Shown: one piece after another, positions 16,996-25,526 of the stretch
How the letters are laid out: each line of letters begins with the position of its first letter
Position numbering within the stretch: the stretch's first letter is position 1
Source of the DNA: F22 sp963675625
GTDB taxonomy: Bacteria; Bacteroidota; Bacteroidia; Bacteroidales; Bacteroidaceae
Assembly: GCA_963675625.1 (NCBI GenBank)
Contig: OY776497.1
Span: forward strand, 2,604,001 to 2,668,000
Length of the DNA: 64,000 nt
Reading direction: 5' to 3'
The notes under the pieces: model-generated
What the model saw: only the letters and a program-made list of their open reading frames with translations
What the model was told of the DNA's origin: nothing
The model's database searches: none
Position numbers and translations under genes: made by a program

Positions 16996-17729
16996 ATAGT
17001 CGTATAATCTTAGGCATTGTTTGTTTATTGATAAGTGGTGTACAATCGATGTATGGTCAACAGTATGATGGGACTAGTGGGCTTATACATGTACCTACTG
17101 CCGATATCAGTGATGAACTTACTGTACGAGTAGGAGGGCATTATTTGAATGTTGGTATGGTACCCAGTGGTTTTCAGTATAATGGCAAACCATACGAAAC
17201 CTATAGCTATTATATTGGTTTTACTCCTTTAAGTTGGCTTGAAGTTAGTTATACAGAAGTGCTCTTTAAAACGAAGAAAACATACAGTGATCAAGTTGGT
17301 TATTATCAAAAAGATCGGCATTTTTCTTTTAAAATTAGTCCTTTTACAGAAGGTGTTTATATGCCATTAATAGCTATTGGGGTGCAAGATCCGTTCAATC
17401 AAGAATGGACAGGTGAGCGCGGTAGCCAACATTATACGAATTATTATCTTGCTGTTACTAAACATTGCGATTTGACTATTGGACGAATAGGGGGACACAT
17501 AACTTATAGACGATATAATTCCAATACGCACAATGACCATTGGAATGGTTTCGTGGGAGGTGTAGATTTTCGTCCTTCTTGTTGTCCTATGTGGAGGCTT
17601 ATATGTGGATACAATGGGGATGATATACTTGTTGGCAGTGATTTGTTGCTATGGCGTCTTCTCATGCTTCAAGTTTCCATGCTTGATGGACGATTCAGTG
17701 GAGGGGTAGGACTCTCTATTCAGTTATAA
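16992..17729 (+). CDS. YjbH-like outer-membrane protein, N-terminal-half type (second copy)
   Basis: The protein has 245 residues with a signal peptide to about MYGQ, then YDGTSGLIHVPTADISDELTVRVGGHY, matching the paralog at 1452-2186 along its full length (GFTPLSWLEVSYTEV, LAVTKHCDLTIGRIGGHITYRRY, SGGVGLSIQL end). It overlaps the upstream C-half gene by 4 nt. Together the two would rebuild one YjbH-type protein. In the family, YjbH is linked to extracellular polysaccharide; here the neighbours are surface lipoproteins, so the role may differ. Confidence 0.75.
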   Translation: MNSRIILGIVCLLISGVQSMYGQQYDGTSGLIHVPTADISDELTVRVGGHYLNVGMVPSGFQYNGKPYETYSYYIGFTPLSWLEVSYTEVLFKTKKTYSDQVGYYQKDRHFSFKISPFTEGVYMPLIAIGVQDPFNQEWTGERGSQHYTNYYLAVTKHCDLTIGRIGGHITYRRYNSNTHNDHWNGFVGGVDFRPSCCPMWRLICGYNGDDILVGSDLLLWRLLMLQVSMLDGRFSGGVGLSIQL

Positions 17730-17840
17730 ATTATTTATTATATGATACCTGTAATTATCTAAATCTTTATGCGTTTTACGCTGGACATGTCGCAAAATAC
17801 ATTGCTAAATTTGAATGAAAAAAACTGTAAAAAAGGAATT

Positions 17841-19022
17841 ATGAAAAGGACAACAGTAAAAAAGCTACATCGTGTATTGCTAGCTATTGTGCTACTAGGT
17901 ACACTGAATTCTTGTGATTTTGAAAATGAAGTCATTCAGCCTGAAGTTATTCTCCCAACTGTAGAAGCTCAACATACTATTACTGGTGTTGTCTCAGCTA
18001 TTAGTGGTGATCCTATTGAAAATGCCACTGTTACGCTACAAGGTATGGAAGAAGCTACAACTATAACTGATGCAAATGGGGTATATTCTTTTAGGGGACT
18101 CAAAAAGTCGGGTACCTATGTAATCGAAGCGAGTGTTGGTGGCAAACTGACCTTAAGCAAAACGGTCGTACTTAATAGCAATAATCAGCGCCCTTTGGAG
18201 ATGGTTAATTTTCGTATGACAAACGCTTCTACGCCTCAACAGATCAATTTGTCTAGTCAAACGGTTGTATCTGTTTCAACTGAGACAGTCGCTGGAAATG
18301 AAGCTTTTAAAACCGTTTTAACAGCAGTTGTTCCAACTGATATCTCTCCAAATGGTGAAAAAGTTTGTATTTGTATTCAACCACGCTATGATCAAACTGA
18401 AACTAAATTGACTATAGACCATTTTATTATTGATGAATTTGTGGTGTCGCTTGTAGATGAAGAAGGTAATCCATATACTCTTCCAGATGGAGTGACTATA
18501 GAAATTTCAATACATGAAGTTATAGAAAATTGTTGTCGAATACATATAGCTTACTTAGACGGGGAAGTAGATGATTTTACCTGTGATAATGGTAATATAA
18601 CATTTGCTTTGAAAGGGTCAGCTGATATTTGTATATGTTGTGATGTTGAGATAACTGATAATACTCTAATGTCAGTCTTAGATATGAGTCCGAGTACTAT
18701 AGATCGTATTTATGCCTCCAATTCAAACAAGACAGATGTAACCTACAATATGCAAGTGGGGGCACGGCTTTTTGGTTCGGGCAAATCTCTTGAAATTCTT
18801 CAAAAATACTTGGCTGTTTGTGATGGACTTGAGACTGTAACAATGACTTATTTGGCAGATTTTGTTGTACCAGCTGGTGCAAAATATACGTTCAGTGCCC
18901 AACAACAACATCGTGAGGTTACTGTAGATTTTGAGAACAATTCCGCTGAAGGAACTGTTTACGAGGATGTACTTGTACAATCTGAAGTAATTGTTCCATC
19001 TCATAATGGCGGAGGTAATTAG
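17841..19022 (+). CDS. Lipoprotein with carboxypeptidase-regulatory-like domain
   Basis: The protein has 393 residues. Lipobox GTLNSC (Cys25) is followed by DFENE, an acidic tail fitting surface export. A carboxypeptidase-regulatory-like beta-sandwich lies at about 43-120 (ITGVVSAISGDPIENATVTLQG...TTITDANGVYSFRGL), a fold used as an adhesive or stalk module. The remaining 260 residues include a Cys-rich patch (CCRIHIAY, CDNG, ICICCDVE) and no family I recognise. The ATG at 17841 follows AAAAAAGGAATT and is preferred over 17769 because it opens a clean lipoprotein signal. It lies about 110 nt after the YjbH pair. Confidence 0.75.
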   Translation: MKRTTVKKLHRVLLAIVLLGTLNSCDFENEVIQPEVILPTVEAQHTITGVVSAISGDPIENATVTLQGMEEATTITDANGVYSFRGLKKSGTYVIEASVGGKLTLSKTVVLNSNNQRPLEMVNFRMTNASTPQQINLSSQTVVSVSTETVAGNEAFKTVLTAVVPTDISPNGEKVCICIQPRYDQTETKLTIDHFIIDEFVVSLVDEEGNPYTLPDGVTIEISIHEVIENCCRIHIAYLDGEVDDFTCDNGNITFALKGSADICICCDVEITDNTLMSVLDMSPSTIDRIYASNSNKTDVTYNMQVGARLFGSGKSLEILQKYLAVCDGLETVTMTYLADFVVPAGAKYTFSAQQQHREVTVDFENNSAEGTVYEDVLVQSEVIVPSHNGGGN

Positions 19023-19042
19023 ATGTTTTTATTGTGATTTTG

Positions 19043-19079
19043 AAGAAGAGCATGGCTTGCATTGAGACATGCTCTTTTT
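19043..19079 (+). terminator. Intrinsic terminator after cassette B lipoprotein
   Basis: A 12-bp stem (19043-19054 against 19068-19079, core AGAGCATG/CATGCTCT) ends in a T-run, 20 nt after the stop at 19022. Confidence 0.85.
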
Positions 19080-19152
19080 CTATTTACTATAATCTGGCTT
19101 AAATGGTGAATCTTCTAGCTTAATCTGTCTATACTATATGCTTCAAAATCCG

Positions 19153-19160
19153 TACCTTTG
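19153..19160 (+). promoter_or_regulatory. -7 box TACCTTTG
   Basis: It matches TAnnTTTG and lies 61 nt before the ATG at 19222. It also shows that the longer frame opening at 19138 begins upstream of transcription. No clear -33 box is seen. Confidence 0.55.
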
Positions 19161-19221
19161 CACCGATTTTAAAAAGATTGTTTGTGCACTCAAAGCACCA
19201 CTATTCCATAAGAGAGAAATT

Positions 19222-20541
19222 ATGAAGAAAAGAGAATTATTGAAGCGTTATTTTATATTTACCATTGCTTTATTTGTCAGCGCATTGGGAGTTAGTATCA
19301 TTACTCGTTCTTACCTCGGCACGTCCCCCATATCTAGTATACCATATGTCCTTAGTCTGAACACATCGTTGAGTATGGGGACCTATATCTTTTTGTTTAA
19401 TATGGTTTTGATTATAGGGCAACTTTTAATGTTGGACAAAGAGGGGATTTTTCGTCGCAAAATTGATCTCTTAATGCAGATCCCAATTTCAGTAATATTT
19501 GGTCTCTTTATTGACCTTACCATGGCTTTATTGAGTCATTTAGCCCCCACGCTCTATGCTTTCAAACTGATTTCCCTTTGCATTGGGTGCGCTGTATTGG
19601 CATTGGGTATTTGTTTTGAAGTCGTCGCTGATGTGACCATGGTGAGTGGGGAGTACTTTGTTCAAATAGCTTCTCTATGTTCTCGTAAAGAATTTGGCTT
19701 TATCAAAATAATTTTTGATGTGTCCCTTGTTATAATTGCTACTTTAGCTTCTTGGTTACTATCTGGACATATAGAGGGGGTACGTGAAGGTACTGTTATT
19801 GCAGCACTAATAACTGGCCCATTTGTACGTTTATTTAAGCCTTTATTGGTTGGTATAGAACGATGGGAAGCTGGCAATTCTGTTCCAATTCAAGTTGAAG
19901 AAACAGCAGCTCTTGCACAGGCCCCTATAATTATTACTATATCTCGTGAATATGGAAGTGGTGGACATTTGATTGGTCAGCAGATAGCTGAGCATCTTGG
20001 TATTCCTTTTTATGATAATTCCTTGATTGAATTAGTCGCTAAAGAAAGTGGATTTAGTGAAGATTTTATTAGTGAAAAAGAGCAGAATTTACCTAGCCAC
20101 ATGTTGTACCAGCTCATTCTACAAGATTATGAATCACCAATAAACAAGAGCCTTTCTCCAAGTGATGCTCTTTTTGTGGCGCAAAGTCGAGTGATACGTC
20201 GTTTGGCTCAAAAGGGATCTAGTGTGATTGTAGGGCGTTGTGCCGATTACATACTTCGAGACTTTCCCAATTGTATTCATGTCTTTCTTCATGCTAATAT
20301 GGCATATAAAATTACTCATGCCATTCATGAATATGGTATAGATCCAGAAAATGCAGCGCATACCATTACTCAGATCAACAAATCGCGTGAAGCTCACTAC
20401 AATCATTATACAGGAAAACGTTGGGAAGATACAAATCACTATCATTTGACATGTGATACGAGTATGATTGATAATGATGAAGTTTGCCGTATGGTAGAAG
20501 GTCTATATAACAAAAAACAACAAAGTGAGGTGAACAATTAA
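19222..20541 (+). CDS. YczE/YitT-like membrane domain fused to cytidylate-kinase-like domain
   Basis: The protein has 439 residues. The N-terminal 210 residues hold about five membrane segments and the YczE-type start (FALFVSALGVSIITRSYLGTSPISSIPY). A linker leads to a cytosolic cytidylate-kinase-like domain at about 230-430: IITISREYGSGGHLIGQQIAEHLGIPFYD (P-loop-like), VIVGRCADYILRD, then a lid-like NKSREAHYNHYTGKRW. Such fusions are seen in other Bacteroidales. The substrate is unknown; the kinase may phosphorylate a nucleotide or similar small molecule. Met at 19222 is chosen from the promoter and the basic start MKKRELLKR. Confidence 0.78.
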   Translation: MKKRELLKRYFIFTIALFVSALGVSIITRSYLGTSPISSIPYVLSLNTSLSMGTYIFLFNMVLIIGQLLMLDKEGIFRRKIDLLMQIPISVIFGLFIDLTMALLSHLAPTLYAFKLISLCIGCAVLALGICFEVVADVTMVSGEYFVQIASLCSRKEFGFIKIIFDVSLVIIATLASWLLSGHIEGVREGTVIAALITGPFVRLFKPLLVGIERWEAGNSVPIQVEETAALAQAPIIITISREYGSGGHLIGQQIAEHLGIPFYDNSLIELVAKESGFSEDFISEKEQNLPSHMLYQLILQDYESPINKSLSPSDALFVAQSRVIRRLAQKGSSVIVGRCADYILRDFPNCIHVFLHANMAYKITHAIHEYGIDPENAAHTITQINKSREAHYNHYTGKRWEDTNHYHLTCDTSMIDNDEVCRMVEGLYNKKQQSEVNN

Positions 20542-20551
20542 TCCTCTTCGA

Positions 20552-21385
20552 TTATTCTTCAAAACAATCCAGCTCTTTCCTTTGTTGGGTACAATAAACC
20601 TGAGGACTAACTCCTGTGATTTGTTTGAAGACACGATTAAAGCTTCTTGATGAATTAAAACCAATGTCATAAGCAATTTGTTGCATGGATTTATTTCTAT
20701 CGGCAAATAATTCGATTGCTCTTGTGACACGTTGACCTTGTAGATAGTGTGTGAAACGAATGTCAGATAGTTGAAGTAATCGAGTTAAATTCCTTACCGA
20801 AAAACCAAAGTGATGGGCTACTTGTTTGATAGTGATCTCTTCACATGTGTGTTTTATAATATATTCCAAGATTGGAGTTAATCTGTTGTCTGGGGGAGCT
20901 ACTAATGTCTGTAATGGTAAACTGTAAGGTAAATTTATGGCTGGTAACAACTTAAAAAAACTCAAAGCAAATTGATATAGATGTCTTGCTTTGGGTTGCT
21001 TAATCACAGTTCTATCTGTTGCAATAAACCTTAGATTATGCATGACGAATGCGTTCGGTACATAAACGGCAAATTGTTCCCATATGGCATTTTTTGTAGA
21101 GCTTTTTAGTGGACAATAGAAATTGATCAAAGATATTTTTTTATTGTTACTTGACAGTACATGTTCTACTCCTCCTGGAATCCATGCTAGATGATGTTCA
21201 GGTACAAAATAATTAGTGTTGTCAATTTGGATATGTAATGTGCCTGAAAGAGTATAGACGATTTGGCATTGATGGTGAGAATGCTTCATTAAATTGATGC
21301 CTTCTCTACCTGTTTTTTTTATGTGAATTTCATTTGTTGGCGCTTGCTTAATAGCTGCAATAAATTCTTGTTGCTCTAGATTCAT
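20552..21385 (-). CDS. AraC-family transcriptional regulator (cupin type)
   Basis: The protein has 277 residues: an N-terminal cupin-like sensor (HSHHQCQIVYTLSG, YFVPEHHLAWIPGGVEH) and a C-terminal double helix-turn-helix with the family end IAYDIGFNSSRSFNRVFKQITGVSPQVY. It probably responds to a small molecule. Its -7 box lies at 21427-21434. The nearest target candidate is the exported hydrolase at 21562-22620. Confidence 0.88.
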   Translation of the reverse strand: MNLEQQEFIAAIKQAPTNEIHIKKTGREGINLMKHSHHQCQIVYTLSGTLHIQIDNTNYFVPEHHLAWIPGGVEHVLSSNNKKISLINFYCPLKSSTKNAIWEQFAVYVPNAFVMHNLRFIATDRTVIKQPKARHLYQFALSFFKLLPAINLPYSLPLQTLVAPPDNRLTPILEYIIKHTCEEITIKQVAHHFGFSVRNLTRLLQLSDIRFTHYLQGQRVTRAIELFADRNKSMQQIAYDIGFNSSRSFNRVFKQITGVSPQVYCTQQRKELDCFEE

Positions 21386-21426
21386 ATCCGTCTCGTAAAA
21401 ATTTCATGGTTCATACTTAGACTATA

Positions 21427-21434
21427 CAAAGATA
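21427..21434 (-). promoter_or_regulatory. -7 box TATCTTTG for the AraC gene
   Basis: It matches TAnnTTTG on the minus strand, 42 nt before the start at 21385. The -33 element is not clear. Confidence 0.5.
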
Positions 21435-21493
21435 CGGATAAAAAGAAGAATATTTTATCAAATCTACTTTTTTCCAATATGAATACAAAAATA

Positions 21494-21530
21494 CGGTTCC
21501 TTATCGCCATATAGAAACGATAAGGAACCG
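21494..21530 (-). terminator. Intrinsic terminator of the alpha/beta hydrolase gene
   Basis: A perfect 13-bp stem (CGGTTCCTTATCG with CGATAAGGAACCG, 11-nt loop) is followed on the minus strand by TATTTTTGT. Confidence 0.82.
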
Positions 21531-21561
21531 ATATTAAGTACTCTATAAGAGATGGCTCTTA

Positions 21562-22620
21562 TTACAAATATTTCTTGAAGTACCCTTCAATTTTATCGAA
21601 AGGAATCACATCTTTGTTGTCATATAAATCAGTGTGATTGGCGCCAGGAATAATTATAAGTTCTTTATTATCCCCTTTCAAATGTTTGAAAGCATCTTCA
21701 CTAAAATATCTAGAGTGTGCTTTTTCTCCATGAAGCATAAGTACTGCACTACGAATTTCATCACTATATGATAATAGTTTTGTATTCATAAATGAAAGTG
21801 CTGATGTTGTATTCCAACCTCCATTAGAATTTAATGATCGTTTATGATATCCTCTTGGCATTTTATAGTAAGCGTGATAATCCTTAACAAACTGAGGAAC
21901 ATCTTCTGGAAGCGGATCTAGTACGCCACCTGCACGTGCAAAAGTTCCATTTTTAGCATCAATAGTACGTTGAGCATTTAGTTGTTGACGCAATGCATAT
22001 CTTGCATCTGCATCCATTGAATCAAAATAGCCGTTTGCAGTTACGCGACTCATATCATACATAGTAGATGTTACAGTTGCCTTTATTCTAATATCGATTG
22101 CTGCTGCGTTGAGAGCCATGCCGCCCCAACCACAAATACCAATGATACCTATACGTTCAGGATCCACATCTTCACGTGTTGTTAGATAATCTACTGCTGC
22201 ACAGAAATCTTCTGTGTTGATGTCAGGAGAAGCTACATTGCGTACTTCACCTCCACTTTCACCTGTAAATGATGGATCAAATGCAATTGTCAAGAAACCA
22301 CGTTCTGCCATGGTTTGTGCATATAGTCCTGATGCTTGTTCTTTAACGGCTCCGAATGGACCACTAACAGCGATAGCTGGTAATTTCCCTTCTACACCCT
22401 TAGGTTTGTACATGTCAGCACAAAGAGTGATGCCAAAACGAGTTTTAAAAGTTACTTTTTCGTGAGTAACGTGTTCACTTTTGGGAAAAGTCTTGTCCCA
22501 TGTCATTGTTAAATCTGATTTACTCATATTCTCTGTTTTTTTATTTTCAGCACATGCTACCATTGATATTAAACCAATGACGCCTACGATGGTTGCTAAA
22601 ATTTTTGTTTTTGCTTTCAT
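21562..22620 (-). CDS. Exported alpha/beta hydrolase with Cys in the nucleophile elbow
   Basis: The protein has 352 residues with a lipobox-like MVAC (Cys23). The fold's order is visible: VTFKTRFGITLCADMYKP, an oxyanion region, GFLTIAFDPSFTGES, the nucleophile elbow GICGWGG (Cys163) and the His in GANHTDLYD near residue 325. This matches the YcjY/dienelactone-hydrolase-like group, where Cys replaces Ser. It is probably anchored in a membrane and acts in the periplasm on an unknown ester or similar bond. It is flanked by two AraC regulators. Confidence 0.8.
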   Translation of the reverse strand: MKAKTKILATIVGVIGLISMVACAENKKTENMSKSDLTMTWDKTFPKSEHVTHEKVTFKTRFGITLCADMYKPKGVEGKLPAIAVSGPFGAVKEQASGLYAQTMAERGFLTIAFDPSFTGESGGEVRNVASPDINTEDFCAAVDYLTTREDVDPERIGIIGICGWGGMALNAAAIDIRIKATVTSTMYDMSRVTANGYFDSMDADARYALRQQLNAQRTIDAKNGTFARAGGVLDPLPEDVPQFVKDYHAYYKMPRGYHKRSLNSNGGWNTTSALSFMNTKLLSYSDEIRSAVLMLHGEKAHSRYFSEDAFKHLKGDNKELIIIPGANHTDLYDNKDVIPFDKIEGYFKKYL

Positions 22621-22668
22621 TTTACTAAGTTTGGTTTTTGATAATTACTCAATAGACTTAATCTACAA

Positions 22669-22676
22669 CAAATTTA
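22669..22676 (-). promoter_or_regulatory. -7 box TAAATTTG for the hydrolase gene
   Basis: It matches TAnnTTTG on the minus strand, 49 nt upstream of 22620. The -33 position reads TTTA, a weak match. Confidence 0.5.
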
Positions 22677-22752
22677 CGGCGATAAATTGAATGATAAAAG
22701 ATTCAGATTACGGAGATAATAACCCTAATTACTGATTTTCTGTGGTATTCTA

Positions 22753-22783
22753 ATTGTTCATACCATAAAAGAACTTATCTTTG
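22753..22783 (+). promoter_or_regulatory. Promoter of the AraC-family gene at 22814
   Basis: ATTG (22753-22756), a 19-nt spacer and TATCTTTG (22776-22783) fit the consensus. A start at 22781 would overlap the -7 box, so the ATG at 22814 is the likely one. Confidence 0.6.
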
Positions 22784-22813
22784 TTTCAGATACTGGTAAT
22801 TAGAACGACTAAT

Positions 22814-23716
22814 ATGGAAAGAATAGATTTATCTTCTGTTGATATATACAATCAATTGTTTGGTTTTAAAACATTTCACCCTTTAGTGGCAGTTGTGGAT
22901 TTGACGAAGGCTACAAAAGCAGTCGAGCATGTCCAAATACACTATGGATTGTATGCCCTTTTTTTAAAGGGGGGTAAAGAGTGTGATATTCAATATGGGC
23001 GTCGTTCATATGATTATCAAGAGGGCACTTTGGTTAGTTTTGCACCAGGCCAAGTTGCTGAGATAAACATGCTTAAAGATGATTTGCATCCCAGAGTGTA
23101 TGGATTACTATTTCATCCAGATTTGATACGTGGCACCATGCTTGGTCAACATATTGGGGATTATAGTTTTTTTTCTTATTTTTCTAGTGAGGCATTGCAT
23201 TTATCGCAACGCGAAAGAGATATAGTAATGGACTGTCTTCATAAAATTCAAGAAGAATTAATCCGTCCTCAAGATAAACAAAGTAAGCAATTGATTTTGA
23301 TGAATATAGATTTATTACTGAATTATTGCCTTAGGTTTTATGAACGTCAATTCGAGATCCGAGAGCTCTCCAATAAAGATGTATTACAAAAGTTTGAAAA
23401 ATTTCTTGATGACTATCTTTCAAGTCATTTACCACAGAAAATGGGTGTACCAACTGTAGCTTATTTTGCAGATAAAGTTTTTTTGTCTTCTAATTATTTT
23501 GGAGATTTAGTAAAAAAAGAGACCGGGAAATCTGCACAAGAATATATTCAGTTTAAGATTATTGAGAAGGCCAAAGATCTCATAGTGGGAACTGACCTAA
23601 CAATAAGCGAAATTGCGTATGCTTTAGGCTTTTCTTATCCACAACATTTAGGACGCTTATTCAAAAGGTACACTGGTATGACTCCACGTACATATAGACT
23701 AGACTCCATTTTATAG
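22814..23716 (+). CDS. AraC-family transcriptional regulator
   Basis: The protein has 300 residues. An N-terminal sensor region with a cupin-like GTLVSFAPGQV segment is followed by a C-terminal AraC DNA-binding domain (VAYFADKVFLSSNYFGDLVKKETGKSA, then SEIAYALGFSYPQHLGRLFKRYTGMTPRTYR). It diverges from the exported hydrolase gene with a 160-bp shared promoter region, so that gene is its most likely target. A 16-bp palindrome lies just after its stop. Confidence 0.88.
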   Translation: MERIDLSSVDIYNQLFGFKTFHPLVAVVDLTKATKAVEHVQIHYGLYALFLKGGKECDIQYGRRSYDYQEGTLVSFAPGQVAEINMLKDDLHPRVYGLLFHPDLIRGTMLGQHIGDYSFFSYFSSEALHLSQRERDIVMDCLHKIQEELIRPQDKQSKQLILMNIDLLLNYCLRFYERQFEIRELSNKDVLQKFEKFLDDYLSSHLPQKMGVPTVAYFADKVFLSSNYFGDLVKKETGKSAQEYIQFKIIEKAKDLIVGTDLTISEIAYALGFSYPQHLGRLFKRYTGMTPRTYRLDSIL

Positions 23717-23719
23717 AAC

Positions 23720-23735
23720 AATTGACATGTCAATT
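23720..23735. repeat. 16-bp perfect palindrome AATTGACATGTCAATT
   Basis: It lies 3 nt after the AraC stop and 27 nt before the stop of the convergent pseudo-HAD gene. There is no loop and no T-run, so it is a poor terminator. It could be a protein site or chance in AT-rich DNA. Confidence 0.45.
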
Positions 23736-23762
23736 ATAGTGATGGCTCTACAATCTCTCCAG

Positions 23763-24161
23763 TTAGACGTTTATTAGTAGTCCGAACTTATCACACCATG
23801 GGCGTACCCATTCTTCCATCCCCTTTGATTGTACCTCAATGATATACCCTTCGCTCTTGAGCTGTAAAACACGATTGACGTGGAGCATATTAACATAGGG
23901 GTCAAGAAAACTAACAGCAAATTCTTTTGCAATGCGTTCAAAACGTTTTTGCGGCATGCCTTGAATAAGGTCTTTTAATAATAGACTATGGAATCGTTGG
24001 GTGGATAATAGTCCTATACGATACATGGTGCAAGCTCGAAGACGGCGTGTTCGTAAGCGCCTTAAATAATGTTTGCTACAATAATAATGTAGAAAAGCTT
24101 CAGTACAATCTCTTTTTATAAGATAATTTTCAAAAGAAACTTGTTTCGTTTTATTTGCCAT
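23763..24161 (-). CDS. Degenerate, truncated HAD-IB-like protein (second copy)
   Basis: The protein has 132 residues and is colinear with the 15544-15990 product: SFENYLIKRDCTEAFLHYYC at the start, YRIGLLSTQRF, FAVSFLDPYVNML, then EEWVRPWCDKFG. As in that protein, the DxDGT nucleophile motif is gone (SFENYL) and the C-terminal half with motifs III and IV is missing, so phosphatase activity is unlikely. The N-terminus is basic, with no signal peptide. Two such copies without stops argue for a kept, non-catalytic role. Function unknown. Confidence 0.7.
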   Translation of the reverse strand: MANKTKQVSFENYLIKRDCTEAFLHYYCSKHYLRRLRTRRLRACTMYRIGLLSTQRFHSLLLKDLIQGMPQKRFERIAKEFAVSFLDPYVNMLHVNRVLQLKSEGYIIEVQSKGMEEWVRPWCDKFGLLINV

Positions 24162-24278
24162 TTTTGTATGCCTTAGTGTGGGTTTATTGTATCAAGTTGT
24201 AAAAATAAATGTTATATTTCGTTTAAACAAGAAAAAATGTCAATTTAGTGCTTCAGCTGTCATTTGTTTTAGCAAAAA

Positions 24279-24308
24279 AGCTGATCACACTTCAAAGTGC
24301 AACCAGCT
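24279..24308 (-). terminator. Intrinsic terminator of gmd-fcl
   Basis: A 13-bp stem with wobble pairs (24279-24291 with 24296-24308) is followed on the minus strand by TTTTTTGC, 60 nt after the fcl stop. Confidence 0.75.
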
Positions 24309-24367
24309 CTCAAATTTATTTAATATGAATTCTTAGTTCAGTGTTCCCTTTTTAGTAGTTTATACAC

Positions 24368-25498
24368 CTACTTCATATCTTCCTGGTACCAGTCATACAT
24401 CCTTTGTACCCCTTCTTCAATGTCTATTTGATGCTTCCATCCCAAGCCATTGAGCTTCGATACATTGGTGAGTTTACGCATAGTACCATCAGGTTTGTCT
24501 GCATTCCATACGATAGCTCCTTCAAAGCCAATCACCTCTTGGATGCGTTCAGCCAATCCCTTGATAGAGATTTCTTTGCCCGTACCCACATTGATATGGC
24601 AATTGCGCACTTCAGGAATCTTATGCCCTTCTGCATGCAGTTGTTCCGTTGTTTTGCCCTGCAATTCAGCAGGAAGACCATTGAGATCCGCAAAGCCCAC
24701 ACGCTCCATCACAAAGACACAGGCATCGGCCATTTCTTCGCTCCATAAGAACTCACGCATCGGCTTGCCCGTACCCCATAACTCAACGCGGTCAGGAAAG
24801 ATCCCATACTTGCCCAATACCTGAGTGATCGCTTCGTGCGAAGCCTCCCCATTGATACCCTCTACAGGACGTTTATTCAAATCCACCGATACTGCTGCCC
24901 AATCTTCATTCATCAAGCATTTTGCCAAATAAATCTTACGAATCATGGCAGGCAACACATGGCTGCGTTCCAAGTGAAAATTATCATTAGGACCATATAG
25001 ATTGGTCGGCATCACCGCGATATAGTCTGTGCCATACTGCATATTGATGCTTTCGCACATCTTTAATCCCGCAATTTTCGCAATCGCATACGGTTCGTTG
25101 GTATATTCCAAAGGCGATGTCAATAACGCATCTTCCGTCATCGGTTGCGGCGCATTCTTAGGATAGATACATGTACTACCCAAGAAACACAACTTCTTCA
25201 CCCCATGTTTATGCGATTCTCCAATCACATTTTGCTGAATCTGCAAATTCTTATAGATAAAGTCCGCACGGAAAATACTATTAGCCATAATACCCCCCAC
25301 AAAAGCCGCAGCTAGAAACACATATTCTGGTTGCTCCTCGTCAAAGAATTGCTTAACAGCCAATCCATCGAGTAAGTCCAATTCTGCGTGCGTACGACCA
25401 ATTAGATTAGTATAACCTTTCGATTGCAAATTCTTCCAAATAGCTGAACCCACCAATCCGCGGTGCCCAGCTATATATATCTTACTATCTTTATTCAT
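24368..25498 (-). CDS. fcl: GDP-L-fucose synthase
   Basis: The protein has 376 residues. It is an SDR-type epimerase/reductase: the NAD(P) motif GHRGLVGSA is near residues 10-18, the catalytic Tyr/Lys are in YAIAK, and the family segments GGIMANSIFRADFIYKNLQIQQNVI and GSTCIYPKNAPQPM are present. It converts the 4-keto-6-deoxymannose made by the upstream gmd into GDP-L-fucose. An insert around VDLNKRPVEGINGEASHEA lengthens it beyond the E. coli enzyme. The Met at 25498 leaves a 28-nt gap after gmd; the frame also opens at 25540 inside gmd, which is less likely. Confidence 0.93.
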   Translation of the reverse strand: MNKDSKIYIAGHRGLVGSAIWKNLQSKGYTNLIGRTHAELDLLDGLAVKQFFDEEQPEYVFLAAAFVGGIMANSIFRADFIYKNLQIQQNVIGESHKHGVKKLCFLGSTCIYPKNAPQPMTEDALLTSPLEYTNEPYAIAKIAGLKMCESINMQYGTDYIAVMPTNLYGPNDNFHLERSHVLPAMIRKIYLAKCLMNEDWAAVSVDLNKRPVEGINGEASHEAITQVLGKYGIFPDRVELWGTGKPMREFLWSEEMADACVFVMERVGFADLNGLPAELQGKTTEQLHAEGHKIPEVRNCHINVGTGKEISIKGLAERIQEVIGFEGAIVWNADKPDGTMRKLTNVSKLNGLGWKHQIDIEEGVQRMYDWYQEDMK

Positions 25499-25526
25499 TG
25501 TTGTCTTGCTTATACTTGTATAGAGA

